NCBI GenBank assembly: GCA_050330995.1
Contig: JBHJHI010000040.1
Span: 1-45,915 of the forward strand
Length of the DNA stretch: 45,915 nucleotides
From: Thermohalobaculum sp050330995
GTDB taxonomy: Bacteria; Pseudomonadota; Alphaproteobacteria; Rhodobacterales; Rhodobacteraceae
Direction of reading: 5' to 3'
Under the pieces are notes generated by a model. It saw only the letters and a list, made by a program, of their open reading frames with translations. It had not been told where the DNA came from and did no database searches. Below, piece after piece: positions 34,246-43,746 of the stretch. Position numbers and translations under genes: made by a program. Position 1 is the first letter of the stretch. Every line of letters starts with the position of its first letter.

Positions 34246-35421
34246 ATGCGCTGGCGTATCCTCGCGGCGCTGACGCTGGCGCGCGTCGCCATGGCGCTGG
34301 CCTTCCAGTCGGTCGCGGCGCTGGCGGCCCCGATGATGGCGGAGGCGGGGCGCGACTGGGGCGAGATCGGCGTGCTGGTGGGGGCGTTCATGGCGCCCGG
34401 CGTCGTGGCCGCGCTGGTCGGCGGCTGGCTCGGCCAGCGCTTCGGCGTCGGGCGCGTGGCGGTGGCCGGCCTCGTGACGATGGCGCTCTCCGGCCTCGCC
34501 ATGGCCGCCGCCACCGGGTTCCCCACGCTCCTGGCCGCACGCCTCGCGGTCGGGGCCGGCGCGGTGGCGCTCAACGTCATGCTCACCCGGATGGCCGCCG
34601 ACTGGTTCCCGGGGCGCGAGCTGCCGACGGCGATGGGGGTGCTGTCGTCGAGCTGGCCGCTCGGGATCGCGCTCGCCCTCGTCGTGCTGCCGCCCCTCGG
34701 CGCGGCGACGGGCTGGCGCGCGGCCTTCGCGGGCAACGCGGCGCTCGGGCTTCTCGCCGCGGCGATGCTGGCCGCCGCCTGGCGCGTGCCGGCGAGGACG
34801 GCCGCGCCCGCCGAGGCGCCGGGCGGTCTGACCCGCCACGAGACCGCCCTGACCCTGCTCGCGGGGCTCGTCTGGGGGCTCTACAACGTGGCGCTCGTCT
34901 CGGTGCTGTCCTTCGGCGCCGACCTTCTGGTCGCGCGCGGACGCGACCCCGTGAGCGCGGCGGCCGGGATCTCGAGCGTGAGCTGGGCCTGTGTCGCCAC
35001 CATCGCCCTCGGTGGCTGGATCGCCTCGCGCTCGGGCCGGCCGGGGCTCGTGACCGGGCTCTCGCTCGGCGCCACGGCGGCGGCGCTCGCGGCGCTCGCC
35101 GTCGTCGAGACGGCCTCGGCGACGACGCCGCTCCTGATCGTCGCCGGGCTCGCGTTCGGCCCGGCGGCCGGGCCGATCCTCGCGCTCACCGCCGACATCG
35201 CGCGCGAGCGGGTGCGCACGCTCGCGACGGGCGTGTTCTTCGCGTTCTTCTACGCGCTCTTCGCGAGCGGCCCCGCGCTCGTGGGGCTCCTGCGCGAGGC
35301 GACGGGGGCGCCCGAGACGGCGATCCTCGCGGCCGCGGCGATGCTCGCCCTCGCGGCTCCGCTCTACGCGCTCTTCCGCCTCGCGCCGCCCGTGGCCCCG
35401 ACGGCGCAGGCGGCGGCATGA
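34246..35421 (+). CDS. MFS transporter
   Basis: Major facilitator superfamily protein, 391 aa, with twelve predicted helices. GGWLGQRFGVGRV between helices 2 and 3 is the family loop motif, and the family half-break lies around residue 190 (RTAAPAEAPGGLTRHE). The substrate is unknown; it could be an organic anion. ATG 34246 follows AAAGGAGG at 5 bp, an excellent ribosome site. Its stop overlaps the ATG of the GMC oxidoreductase gene (ATGA), so the two likely work on one compound. Confidence 0.9.
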   Translation: MRWRILAALTLARVAMALAFQSVAALAAPMMAEAGRDWGEIGVLVGAFMAPGVVAALVGGWLGQRFGVGRVAVAGLVTMALSGLAMAAATGFPTLLAARLAVGAGAVALNVMLTRMAADWFPGRELPTAMGVLSSSWPLGIALALVVLPPLGAATGWRAAFAGNAALGLLAAAMLAAAWRVPARTAAPAEAPGGLTRHETALTLLAGLVWGLYNVALVSVLSFGADLLVARGRDPVSAAAGISSVSWACVATIALGGWIASRSGRPGLVTGLSLGATAAALAALAVVETASATTPLLIVAGLAFGPAAGPILALTADIARERVRTLATGVFFAFFYALFASGPALVGLLREATGAPETAILAAAAMLALAAPLYALFRLAPPVAPTAQAAA

Positions 35422-37106
35422 CCGGCGAGGAGCCGTTCGACGTGCTGATCCTCGGCGGCGGCTCGGCCGGCTGCGTGCTCGCCGCGCGTCTCTCCGAGGA
35501 CCCGGCGCGCCGCGTCGCGCTGGTCGAGGCGGGTCCCGACCTGTCCGACGACGCCGCGCGCGCGAGCGCCTATCCCGGGCGCGCCTCCTTCCGGCCCGGG
35601 ACCGTCTGGCCCGGCCTGAGCGCCCGGTTCGGGGCCGCGGGGCGCAACGATCCCGGCGCGCGACCGGAGGCGCCCTACGCGCAGGCGCGCCTTCTGGGCG
35701 GCGGCTCGGCGCTCAACGGCCTCGGGGCCAACCGCGGCGCGCCGGAGGACTACGACGAATGGGCCGCGCTCGGCGCGACGGACTGGGACTGGGCCGGCGT
35801 CGCGCCCTACTTCCGCAGGCTCAAGCGCGATCTCGACATCGCGGACGCGCATCACGGCACCGACGGGCCGATCCCGGTGCGCCGCCCGCCGCAGGGGGAG
35901 GCGAGCCGCTTCGCCCAAGCGGCCGCAGCGGCGCTCGCCGCGCGCGGCGCGCCGTGGCGGGCCGACCAGAACGGGGCCTGGGAGGACGGGCTGTTCCCGA
36001 TCGCGCTCAACCTCGACGAGGCGTGGACGCGGGTCTCGGCCGCGCGGGGCTATCTGACCCCGGCCGTGCGCGCGCGGGACAACCTCGCGATCCTGGCCGG
36101 GACCGAGGCGCGGCGTATCCTGTTCGAGGACTCCCGCGCGGTGGGCGCGCTCGTCGTCCGCGACGGCGCCGAACGCCGGCTGCACGCTCGCGAGACGGTG
36201 ATCTGTGCCGGCGCGCTGCACACGCCCGCGCTCCTGCAGCGTAGCGGCATCGGCCCGGCGGCGGTGCTCTCGGCCCTCGATGCGGCCGTCGTCGCCGTGC
36301 GCGAGGGCGTCGGCGAGAACCTGCTGGAGCATCCCGCCGCCGGGGTCGCGGCCTTCCTGCCTAGGGGCAGCCGGGCGGCGGAGGGAAGCCACCATATCCC
36401 CGTCGTCGTGCGCTTCTCCTCCGGCCTCGCCGACGCCCCCCCCGGCGACATGCACTGCGCGATCATGGCCCGCGCCGCGTGGCATCCGGTCGGGCGCCGG
36501 CTCGGGATGCTGTTCGTCTGGGTCAACAAGAGCGTCTCGCGCGGCCGGGTCCGGGCGACGCCGTCGGGGCTCGACGTCGATTTCCGCCTCCTGTCCGACC
36601 CGCGCGACCGGACGCGTCTCGCCGCCGGCTTTCGCCGCGCCGCGGCGGCGCTGACGGACGCCGCGGCGGCGGGCGCCTGCGGCGCGCCGTTTCCGGCCCT
36701 GCCCTCGGCGCGCGCGCGGCGCTTCGCCTCGCCGAGCCTCGGCGCCGTCGCCGCGACCAGTCTCGCCGCCCTCGCGCTCGATCTCGCTGGCAGCCGGGTG
36801 CCCGGTTTCGCGGCGACGCTCGCCGGCGCGCCCGCGCCGCTCGCGACGCTGCTCGCCGACGCCGACCGCCTTGACGCCTTCCTCGACGCGGCGGCGACCG
36901 GGGTCTGGCACGCCTGCGGCACCTGCCGGATGGGCGCGCAGGGCGACCCCGCGGCGGTGACCGATCCGACGGGGCGCGTGCACGGGGTCGAGGGCCTGCG
37001 GGTCTGCGACGCCTCGCTGTTCCCGAGCATCCCCTGCGCGAACCTGAACCTGCCGGTGATGATGACGGCCGAGCGAATGGCCGATCTGATGCGCGGGCGC
37101 GCCTGA
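35418..37106 (+). CDS. GMC family oxidoreductase (choline/alcohol dehydrogenase-like)
   Basis: FAD enzyme of 562 aa. The ADP-binding motif GGGSAGCVLAARLSE (about 13-27) is followed by LLGGGSALNGLG, the GMC signature 1. The GMC signature 2 region is ICAGALHTPALLQRSGIG. The catalytic His lies in WHACGTCRMG, and the second active-site residue falls in CANLNLP. Members oxidise primary alcohols, choline or sugars. It is coupled to an upstream MFS transporter; the substrate cannot be told. A short terminator-like hairpin follows. Confidence 0.92.
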   Translation: MTGEEPFDVLILGGGSAGCVLAARLSEDPARRVALVEAGPDLSDDAARASAYPGRASFRPGTVWPGLSARFGAAGRNDPGARPEAPYAQARLLGGGSALNGLGANRGAPEDYDEWAALGATDWDWAGVAPYFRRLKRDLDIADAHHGTDGPIPVRRPPQGEASRFAQAAAAALAARGAPWRADQNGAWEDGLFPIALNLDEAWTRVSAARGYLTPAVRARDNLAILAGTEARRILFEDSRAVGALVVRDGAERRLHARETVICAGALHTPALLQRSGIGPAAVLSALDAAVVAVREGVGENLLEHPAAGVAAFLPRGSRAAEGSHHIPVVVRFSSGLADAPPGDMHCAIMARAAWHPVGRRLGMLFVWVNKSVSRGRVRATPSGLDVDFRLLSDPRDRTRLAAGFRRAAAALTDAAAAGACGAPFPALPSARARRFASPSLGAVAATSLAALALDLAGSRVPGFAATLAGAPAPLATLLADADRLDAFLDAAATGVWHACGTCRMGAQGDPAAVTDPTGRVHGVEGLRVCDASLFPSIPCANLNLPVMMTAERMADLMRGRA

Positions 37107-37107
37107 G

Positions 37108-37126
37108 CGGGCGCCGGTGCCCGTTT
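37108..37126 (+). terminator. Terminator-like hairpin after the GMC gene
   Basis: CGGGC (37108-37112) and GCCCG (37119-37123) flank a 6-nt loop and are followed by TTT, directly after the GMC stop. The short U-run makes it a moderate candidate. Confidence 0.5.
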
Positions 37127-37282
37127 CATGCGCCGTGCCGTCGCCACTCCATGGAACCGGGCCGGCCCGTTGCGCCATTTCTTTTGCATTTCCGCCTCGC
37201 CTGCGGCTTTCTTGGTCAGGCGCGTCGCTCCGCGGAGCGATCCGTGCCCTCAAGAAGAACAAGCCGACAGGAGAGGCCTCCG

Positions 37283-38830
37283 ATGAGACGACTGACCCTT
37301 GGTGCCGCGATCGCGGCCATCGCGGCCGGCCCGGCGCTCGCACAGGAGAGCGGGGGCACCATGGTGATGGTGACCCAGCCCGAGCCCCCCAACCTCGCCT
37401 CCTACCTCTCGACCTCGGGGCCGATCGGGCAGGTCGCGGCCAAGGTCTACGAGGGCCTGATCGACCTCGGCCCGGGCTTCGAGATCGAACCCGCGCTCGC
37501 CAAGGCCTGGGAGGTCTCCGAGGACGGGCTGACCATCACCTTCCAGCTCCAGGACGGCGTGACCTGGCACGACGGCGAGCCCTTCACCTCCGCCGACGTC
37601 GTGTTCTCGATCGACGAGTTCCTGCGGGAGACGCATCCGCGCCTGCGCTCCTCGCTCGTGCATCTCGACCGAATCGAGGCGCCGGACGACCTGACGGTGG
37701 TGTTCCACCTCAAGAACGCCTTCGGCCCCTTCATCGGCCTCTTCGAGCCCGGCACGGCGCCGATGATCCCCAGGCACGTCTACGAGGGCACCGACTACGC
37801 GGACAACCCGGCCAACAACACGCCCATCGGCACTGGACCGTTCGAGTTCGAGGAGTGGCAGCGCGGTGCCTACATCCACCTCGTGCGCAACGAGGACTAC
37901 TACCTCGACGGCCTCCCCCACCTCGACGAGATCTACTACCAGGTCATCCCCGACGCGGCCTCCCGCGCGGTGGCCTACGAGACGGGCCGCGTGGACGTGC
38001 TGCCGGGCGGCTCGGTCGAGAACTTCGACGTGGCCCGCCTGACCGCGATGGAGGACACCTGCGTCACCGACGCGGGCTGGGAGTTCTTCGGGCCGCTGTC
38101 GTGGCTGTGGATGAACCTCGACCGCCCGCCGCTCGACGACGTGCTCGTGCGCCGGGCGATCATGCACGGGCTCGACCGCCAGTTCGCGCTCGACGCGCTC
38201 TGGAACGGGTTGGGCGAGATCGCGACCGGCCCCGTCTCCTCCTCCACCCGCTTCCACTCCGCCGAGACGCCCGAGATCGGCTACGACCCGGAGCGCGCGC
38301 GCGAGCTTCTGGCGGAGTCCTCCTACGACGGGGAGACGATCGGGCTGCTGGCGCTGCCCTACGGCGAGACCTGGCAGCGCTGGGCCGAGGCCGTGCGCCA
38401 GAACCTCACCGAGATCGGCATGGAGGTGGAGATCGTGGCCGCCGACGTCGCCGGCTGGAACCAGAGGGTGAGCGACCGCGACTTCGACCTGGCCTTCACC
38501 TACCTCTACCAGTACGGCGACCCCGCGCTGGGCGTCTCGCGCACCTACATGGGCGACAACGCCGAGCCCGGCTCGCCCTGGAACAACGTCGCCAACTACC
38601 AGAACCCCGACCTCGACGCGCAGTGGCGGGAGGCGGCGCTGATGGCCGACCCGGCCGATCGCGAGGCCGCCTACGCCGAGATCCAGGCCGCCGTCGTCGA
38701 GGACGTGCCCAACGCCTGGCTCCTGGAGCTGGGCTTCCCCACGATCCACCGCTGCTCGGTCAAGAACCTCGTGACCACCGCCATCGGCGTCAACGACGGG
38801 ATGCGCGACGCCTGGATCGAGGGGGAGTAG
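37283..38830 (+). CDS. ABC transporter substrate-binding protein, peptide family (SBP_bac_5)
   Basis: Periplasmic binding protein of 515 aa. The N-terminal MRRLTLGAAIAAIAAGPALA is a typical signal peptide, with cleavage likely after ALA at residue 20. The family 5 pattern is clear: LAKAWEVSEDGLTITFQL, GVTWHDGEPFTSADVVFSI (about residue 95), PIGTGPFEFEEW, and YDPERARELLAES. These capture peptides, nickel, glutathione or opines. ATG 37283 has GGAGAGG upstream. It begins an operon with two permeases and a double ATPase. Confidence 0.94.
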   Translation: MRRLTLGAAIAAIAAGPALAQESGGTMVMVTQPEPPNLASYLSTSGPIGQVAAKVYEGLIDLGPGFEIEPALAKAWEVSEDGLTITFQLQDGVTWHDGEPFTSADVVFSIDEFLRETHPRLRSSLVHLDRIEAPDDLTVVFHLKNAFGPFIGLFEPGTAPMIPRHVYEGTDYADNPANNTPIGTGPFEFEEWQRGAYIHLVRNEDYYLDGLPHLDEIYYQVIPDAASRAVAYETGRVDVLPGGSVENFDVARLTAMEDTCVTDAGWEFFGPLSWLWMNLDRPPLDDVLVRRAIMHGLDRQFALDALWNGLGEIATGPVSSSTRFHSAETPEIGYDPERARELLAESSYDGETIGLLALPYGETWQRWAEAVRQNLTEIGMEVEIVAADVAGWNQRVSDRDFDLAFTYLYQYGDPALGVSRTYMGDNAEPGSPWNNVANYQNPDLDAQWREAALMADPADREAAYAEIQAAVVEDVPNAWLLELGFPTIHRCSVKNLVTTAIGVNDGMRDAWIEGE

Positions 38831-38842
38831 CCGGGCCCCGGC

Positions 38843-39820
38843 ATGGCGCGGTTCGTCCTGGCGAGGCTGGTCAAGGCGGTCTTCGTGCTGCTGGCGGTCC
38901 TCGTCCTCAACTTCCTGCTGATCCACGCGGCGCCCGGCGACCCGGCCGCCGGCATGGCGGGCGAGGCCGGGGCGGCCGACGAGAAGTTCCTCGCGGACCT
39001 GCGCGCGCGCTTCGGGCTCGACCGGCCGCTGCACGTGCAGCTCTGGACCTACCTGCGGGGTGCGGTGCAGCTCGACCTGGGCTTCTCCTACCGCCAGCAG
39101 GCGCCGGTGGCCGAGCTGATCTGGGAGCGGCTGCCGGCGACGCTCCTGCTCACCGGCACGGCCTTCGCGCTGTCGCTGGCGCTGGGGGTCGTGGCAGGCG
39201 TCGCGGCCTCGGCGCGCCAGGGGACCTGGGCCGACACCGCGATCTCGACGCTGGCGCTCGTGTTCTACGCCACGCCGCTCTTCTGGGCCGCGCTGATGGC
39301 GGTGCTGGTGTTCTCGGTCTGGCTGGGCTGGCTGCCGGGCTTCGGCTACGAGACCATCGGGGCGGGATACACGGGGCTCGCGCGCGCGCTCGACGTGGCC
39401 CGCCACCTGATCCTGCCGGCGACCACGCTGGGGCTGTTCTTCACGGCTGTCTACGCGCGCATGACGCGGGCCTCGATGCTGGAGGTCTCGCGGCTCGACT
39501 TCGTGCGGACCGCCCGCGCCAAGGGCCTGGCCCCGGGCGTGATCCAGCGCCGCCACGTCCTTCGCAACGCGGCCCTGCCCGTCATCACGCTGGCGGGCCT
39601 GCAGGCGGGGCAGGTGTTCGGCGGCGCGATCCTGACCGAGACCGTGTTCGCCTGGCCGGGCATCGGCCGGCTCATGTTCGAGGCCATAGGCCAGCGCGAC
39701 TACAACGTGTTCCTGGGCGTGTTCTTCGTCTCGGCCGCCATGGTGCTGCTGTTCAACCTCGTCACCGATCTGCTCTACGTCGTGGTCGATCCGCGCATCA
39801 GGCTCACGGGCGCCGCGTGA
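38843..39820 (+). CDS. ABC transporter permease, DppB/OppB type
   Basis: Inner-membrane permease of 325 aa. The N-terminal helix VFVLLAVLVLNFLLIHAAPGDP and RFGLDRPLHVQ are hallmarks of the DppB branch. The ATPase-contact loop is DFVRTARAKGLAPGVIQRRHVLRNAALPV. Six helices are expected. It starts 12 bp after the binding-protein gene; its TGA overlaps the GTG of the second permease. It imports the ligand captured by the upstream binding protein. Confidence 0.94.
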   Translation: MARFVLARLVKAVFVLLAVLVLNFLLIHAAPGDPAAGMAGEAGAADEKFLADLRARFGLDRPLHVQLWTYLRGAVQLDLGFSYRQQAPVAELIWERLPATLLLTGTAFALSLALGVVAGVAASARQGTWADTAISTLALVFYATPLFWAALMAVLVFSVWLGWLPGFGYETIGAGYTGLARALDVARHLILPATTLGLFFTAVYARMTRASMLEVSRLDFVRTARAKGLAPGVIQRRHVLRNAALPVITLAGLQAGQVFGGAILTETVFAWPGIGRLMFEAIGQRDYNVFLGVFFVSAAMVLLFNLVTDLLYVVVDPRIRLTGAA

Positions 39821-40656
39821 GGGCGTTCTGGGGGCGGTTCGCGGCCAACCGCGGCGCGGTGGCGGGCCTCGTGAGCCTCGGGCTGGTGGGGCTCGTCGCG
39901 GCGCTCGCGCCGCTCCTGTTCCCAGACAGCCCCTGGCGGATGGTGCAGCGCCCGTTCCTGCCGCCGCTGACCGACCCCACGCTCCCCCTGGGCACCGACG
40001 CGCTCGGCCGCGACGTGCTCGCGGGCCTCGCCCACGGCGCCTATGTGAGCCTTCTGGTGGGCCTCGTCTCCACCGTGGCCGCGCTCGCGATCGGGGTGCC
40101 GGTGGGGGCCGTCGCGGGCTACTTCGGCGGCTGGGCCGACGACGTATGCATGCGGTTCACGGAGTTCTTCCAGACCATCCCGAGCTTCGCGCTGGCCATC
40201 GTGCTGCTGGCCATCTTCCAGCCCTCGCTGGGCTTCGTGATCCTGGCCATCGCGGTGGTCAGCTGGCCGCCCGTCGCGCGGCTGGTGCGCGGCGAGGTGC
40301 TCAGCCTCCGCACGCGCGAGTTCGTCGAGGCCGCGATGCTCTCCGGCCAGGGCCACGGGGCGATCATCCTGCGCCAGATCCTGCCCAACGCGCTGCCGCC
40401 GATCATCGTGCTGGCCTCGCTGATGGTGGCGACCGCGATCCTCCTGGAGAGCGCGCTGTCCTTCCTCGGCCTCGGCGATCCCAACGTGATGTCGTGGGGC
40501 TACATGATCGGGGCCGCGCGCACCGTCATCCGCACGGCGCCGTGGCTGTCGGTCCTGCCCGGCACGGCGATCCTGCTGACGGTGCTGGCGCTCAACCTCA
40601 TCGGGGAGGGGCTGAACGACGCGCTCAACCCGCGCCTGCGACGGCGGGCCGGATGA
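39817..40656 (+). CDS. ABC transporter permease, DppC/OppC type
   Basis: Second permease (279 aa). PLGTDALGRDVLAGLAHGAYVSL is the DppC hallmark; the EAA loop reads TREFVEAAMLSGQGHGAIILRQILPNALP, and ESALSFLGLGDPNVMSWGYMI follows. The start is GTG 39817, overlapping the previous stop (GTGA). Its own TGA overlaps the ATG of the ATPase gene. It forms a heterodimer with the DppB-type permease. Confidence 0.94.
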   Translation: MRAFWGRFAANRGAVAGLVSLGLVGLVAALAPLLFPDSPWRMVQRPFLPPLTDPTLPLGTDALGRDVLAGLAHGAYVSLLVGLVSTVAALAIGVPVGAVAGYFGGWADDVCMRFTEFFQTIPSFALAIVLLAIFQPSLGFVILAIAVVSWPPVARLVRGEVLSLRTREFVEAAMLSGQGHGAIILRQILPNALPPIIVLASLMVATAILLESALSFLGLGDPNVMSWGYMIGAARTVIRTAPWLSVLPGTAILLTVLALNLIGEGLNDALNPRLRRRAG

Positions 40657-42278
40657 GCCTCCTGGCCGTGCGCGACCTCACCGTCGCGCTGCCGCCCGGC
40701 GCGGACCGCGCCCACGCCGTCGAGGGGGTCTCCTTCGAGCTGGCGGCGGGCGAGATCCTGTGCGTCGTGGGCGAGAGCGGATCGGGCAAGTCGGTCTCGG
40801 CCAACGCGATCATGGGGCTCCTGCCGGAGGGGCTGGAGGTGGTCTCGGGCCGGATCGACTTCGACGGCCGCGACCTCCTGAGCCTGTCCGAGGCGCAGAT
40901 GATGGCCCTGCGTGGGCGCCGCGTCTCGATGGTCTTCCAGGAGCCCATGAGCGCGCTCAACCCACTGATGCGCGTGGGCGCTCAGATCGCCGAGGCGTTC
41001 GAGGCCCACGGCGCGCTCGCGCCCCGCGAGCGCCGCGCCCGGGCCCTGGCGCTGCTGGACGAGGTCGGCATCCCCGAGCCCGAGACGGCGATCCGCGCCC
41101 ACCCGCATCAGCTCTCCGGCGGCCAGCGCCAGCGCGTGACGATCGCCATGGCGCTGGCGCTCGAGCCCCAGATCCTCATCGCCGACGAGCCCACCACGGC
41201 GCTCGACGTCACCACGCAGGCGCAGATCCTGGCCCTGATCGAGGCGCTCAGGCGGAGGCGCGGCATGGGCGTGCTCTTCGTCACCCACGACTTCGGCGTG
41301 GTGGCCGACATCGCCGACCGCGTCGTGGTGATGCGCGCCGGCCGGATCGTGGAGGCGGGCCGGGCGGAGGAGGTCCTGCGGCGCCCGCGTCACCCCTACA
41401 CGCGCGCGCTCATCGACGCGATCCCGAGGGCCGCGGCGCGGGCGGCCACCGGCCGGACGGGCGCGCCGATCCTGGCGGTGGAGAGGCTGTCGAAGACGTT
41501 CACGTCGGGCGGCGGGCTCGGGCGCGCGCGGCGCGTCGTGCACGCGGTGCGGGACGCGAGTTTCGAGCTGATCGCCGGGGAGACGGTCGGCATCGTGGGC
41601 GAGAGCGGGTCCGGCAAGTCGACGCTGGGGCGCTGCGTCGTGCGCCTGACCGACCCCACGGCCGGCCGGGTTCTGCTGGGCGGCACGGACATCGCCGCGC
41701 TCAGGGGCCGGGCGCTGCGGGACGCGCGGCGGCGGGTCCAGATGATCTTCCAGGACCCGTTCTCCTCGCTCAACCCGCGCGCGCGCGTGGGCCGCATCCT
41801 GACCGAGGGGCCCGTGGCGCACGGCACGCCGCGCCCGCAGGCACGGGCCCGCGCGCGCGAGATCCTGGAGATGGTGGGGCTCGATCCTGGCGCCATGGAC
41901 CGCTTCCCGCACGAGTTCTCGGGCGGGCAGCGCCAACGGGTCGGCATCGCGCGCGCGCTGATGCTCGACCCGGAGGTGATCGTGGCCGACGAGGCGGTCT
42001 CGGCGCTCGACGTGCAGGTCCAGGCGCAGGTGCTGGCGCTGCTCGCGGACCTCAAGTCGCGGCTCGGCCTGTCGATGCTCTTCGTGACGCACGACCTGCG
42101 GGTCGCGGCGGCGATCTGCGACCGCATCCTGGTCATGCAGCGCGGCCGCATCGTGGAGGCCGGGCCCGCGGCCCGCGTCCTGAGCCGGCCCGAGACCGAC
42201 TACGCCCGGAGCCTCCTCGACGCGATCCCGGGCCGGGCGCGCGAGCACGCGCCGGGCGAGCGGCCGACGGGCTCGTAG
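40653..42278 (+). CDS. Double ABC ATPase of a peptide-type transporter (DppD-DppF fusion type)
   Basis: A 541-aa protein containing two complete nucleotide-binding domains. The first has GESGSGKS at 40-47, LSGGQRQR and LIADEPTTALDV; the second has GESGSGKS near 315, FSGGQRQR and VADEAVSALDV. HPYTRALIDAIP ends the first domain as in DppD. The two domains would supply both ATPase sites for the permease pair. ATG 40653 overlaps the stop of the second permease gene. The spacing of motifs is normal and no site is damaged. Confidence 0.95.
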   Translation: MSLLAVRDLTVALPPGADRAHAVEGVSFELAAGEILCVVGESGSGKSVSANAIMGLLPEGLEVVSGRIDFDGRDLLSLSEAQMMALRGRRVSMVFQEPMSALNPLMRVGAQIAEAFEAHGALAPRERRARALALLDEVGIPEPETAIRAHPHQLSGGQRQRVTIAMALALEPQILIADEPTTALDVTTQAQILALIEALRRRRGMGVLFVTHDFGVVADIADRVVVMRAGRIVEAGRAEEVLRRPRHPYTRALIDAIPRAAARAATGRTGAPILAVERLSKTFTSGGGLGRARRVVHAVRDASFELIAGETVGIVGESGSGKSTLGRCVVRLTDPTAGRVLLGGTDIAALRGRALRDARRRVQMIFQDPFSSLNPRARVGRILTEGPVAHGTPRPQARARAREILEMVGLDPGAMDRFPHEFSGGQRQRVGIARALMLDPEVIVADEAVSALDVQVQAQVLALLADLKSRLGLSMLFVTHDLRVAAAICDRILVMQRGRIVEAGPAARVLSRPETDYARSLLDAIPGRAREHAPGERPTGS

Positions 42279-42606
42279 CGCCCGCCCGCCGGCAGAAGGT
42301 GATGCGGACGACACCCCCTGCCCCGGGCGCTGCGGGCGGTGGTCGGACCCGTCGGCCCCATCGCGTCCGCCCTCCGCCCCGAGCGGTGGTCTGACGGGCG
42401 ACCGAAGGCGGGGCCCGCCGGCTCTCGGAGGACCTGCTGAGCGATCGCGAGGCCATCCCTCGCGACGAGGCGAGGCGGTCGACCGACTGGCCGGACGGCG
42501 ATCCAAGCGGCCGCGGTCGAGGCCCACGAGACCGAGCGACCCGTCTCCGTCGTGCGTCCGGCGGACGGCACCTCGCACGCCCCGCGCCGATCCGGAGCCC
42601 GCGGCC
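42279..42606. other. Intergenic region between two convergent peptide ABC operons
   Basis: A 328-bp gap without a credible gene. TCGCGAGG (42445-42452) and CCTCGCGA (42458-42465) form a perfect 8-bp hairpin with a CCATC loop, which could act as a two-way terminator although no T-run is present. The rest shows nothing. Confidence 0.5.
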
Positions 42607-43737
42607 TCAGTCGATCGTCGCGAGCAGGCCGGCCATGACGCGGCCGCGGCTGGCCAGGGTCTCCACCCGGAGGTGCTCGCCCAGCGTGTGGATGCCGTTG
42701 CCCTCCACGCCCAGCCCGTCGAGCGTGGGCACGCCCATGGCACCGGTGAAGTTGCCGTCCGAGCCCCCGCCCTGGCTCTTGTGCCAGGTCTCCACCCCTA
42801 GCTGCGCCGCGAACGCCTCGGCGCGCTCGACCAGCGCCAGGGTCTCCTCCGTAGGCTCCCAGACGGGCCGGGTCACGCCGCGGGCGACCTCGAAGCGCAC
42901 CTCGGCCTCCGGGTCGGCGAGCGCCAGCATCCGCTCGACCCCGCGGTCGAGGTCGCCCTGGCGCTTGGCCATGCTGAGCACCTCCGCCGTGGCCTCCGAC
43001 GAGACGCAATTGACCCAGCGCCCGGCGTGGACCACGCCCACCGAGAAGGTGCAGTCCTCGTCCGTCATGGCCTCCACCTCGAGGATCCGGCGCGCCATCT
43101 CGGCGATGGCCGAGCGGCCCTCGGACAGCCGCGCGCCCGCGTGGCTCGGCCGGCCGAGCGTGCGCAGCTCGTAGCGCGCGATGGCGTAGCGGCCGGAGCA
43201 CAGGCCCCCGTCGGCGATGCCGGGCTCCGGGACCAGCACGGCGCGCATGCCCCTCGCGGTGTCCTCGATCAGGTCGCGGTTGGCCGGCGTGCCGATCTCC
43301 TCGTCGGAGGTGAGGAGCACGGTGACCGGCAGCGGCGTCTCGACGCCCGCACGCGCGAGCTGACGCAGCGCTTCGAGGGCTGCGTAGTTGCCCCCCTTCA
43401 TGTCACAGATGCCCGGGCCGTAGGCCACGTCGCCGTCCCGGCGGAACGGCAGCACCTCCAGCGTGCCGACCGGATGCACGGTGTCGAGGTGGCCCATCAC
43501 CAGCACGCCCGGCTCGTCCGGCCGCGGGTGGGGCAGGCGCGCGCGCAGGCTGTCGCCGAGGCCCATCCGGCCGGGGATCCGCTCGATCTGGGCACCCATC
43601 GCGCCGAGGTCGGCCGCGGCGAGGTCCATCATGCGGTTCACGGCCGCCGCGTCGAAGGTGGGGCTCTCGCACTCCACCCAGGGGCGCAGGCCCTCCAGCA
43701 TGGCGTCGGCGTCGAACGGCAGTTCTGCGACGTCCAT
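42607..43737 (-). CDS. M20 family metallopeptidase (glutamate carboxypeptidase-like)
   Basis: Zinc amidohydrolase/peptidase of 376 aa. Expected metal and catalytic residues are visible: His and Asp in MGHLDTVHP (about 81-89), Asp in GPGICDMKGG, the Glu pair in TSDEEIGT, Glu in VPEPGIADG, and the last His in GNGIHTLGEH. The dimerisation lid lies around 180-290. The architecture fits the carboxypeptidase G2-like branch that removes C-terminal glutamate or hydrolyses short peptide-like amides. GAGGAGG precedes ATG 43737. It sits 9 bp after a peptide ABC ATPase gene, so it probably processes the imported compound in the cytoplasm. Confidence 0.93.
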   Translation of the reverse strand: MDVAELPFDADAMLEGLRPWVECESPTFDAAAVNRMMDLAAADLGAMGAQIERIPGRMGLGDSLRARLPHPRPDEPGVLVMGHLDTVHPVGTLEVLPFRRDGDVAYGPGICDMKGGNYAALEALRQLARAGVETPLPVTVLLTSDEEIGTPANRDLIEDTARGMRAVLVPEPGIADGGLCSGRYAIARYELRTLGRPSHAGARLSEGRSAIAEMARRILEVEAMTDEDCTFSVGVVHAGRWVNCVSSEATAEVLSMAKRQGDLDRGVERMLALADPEAEVRFEVARGVTRPVWEPTEETLALVERAEAFAAQLGVETWHKSQGGGSDGNFTGAMGVPTLDGLGVEGNGIHTLGEHLRVETLASRGRVMAGLLATID

Positions 43738-43746
43738 CGGTCCTCC

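Noticed and set aside
42279..42606. Short open frames between the convergent ABC operons
   Set aside because: They are low-complexity Arg/Pro/Ala translations without ribosome sites or homology.
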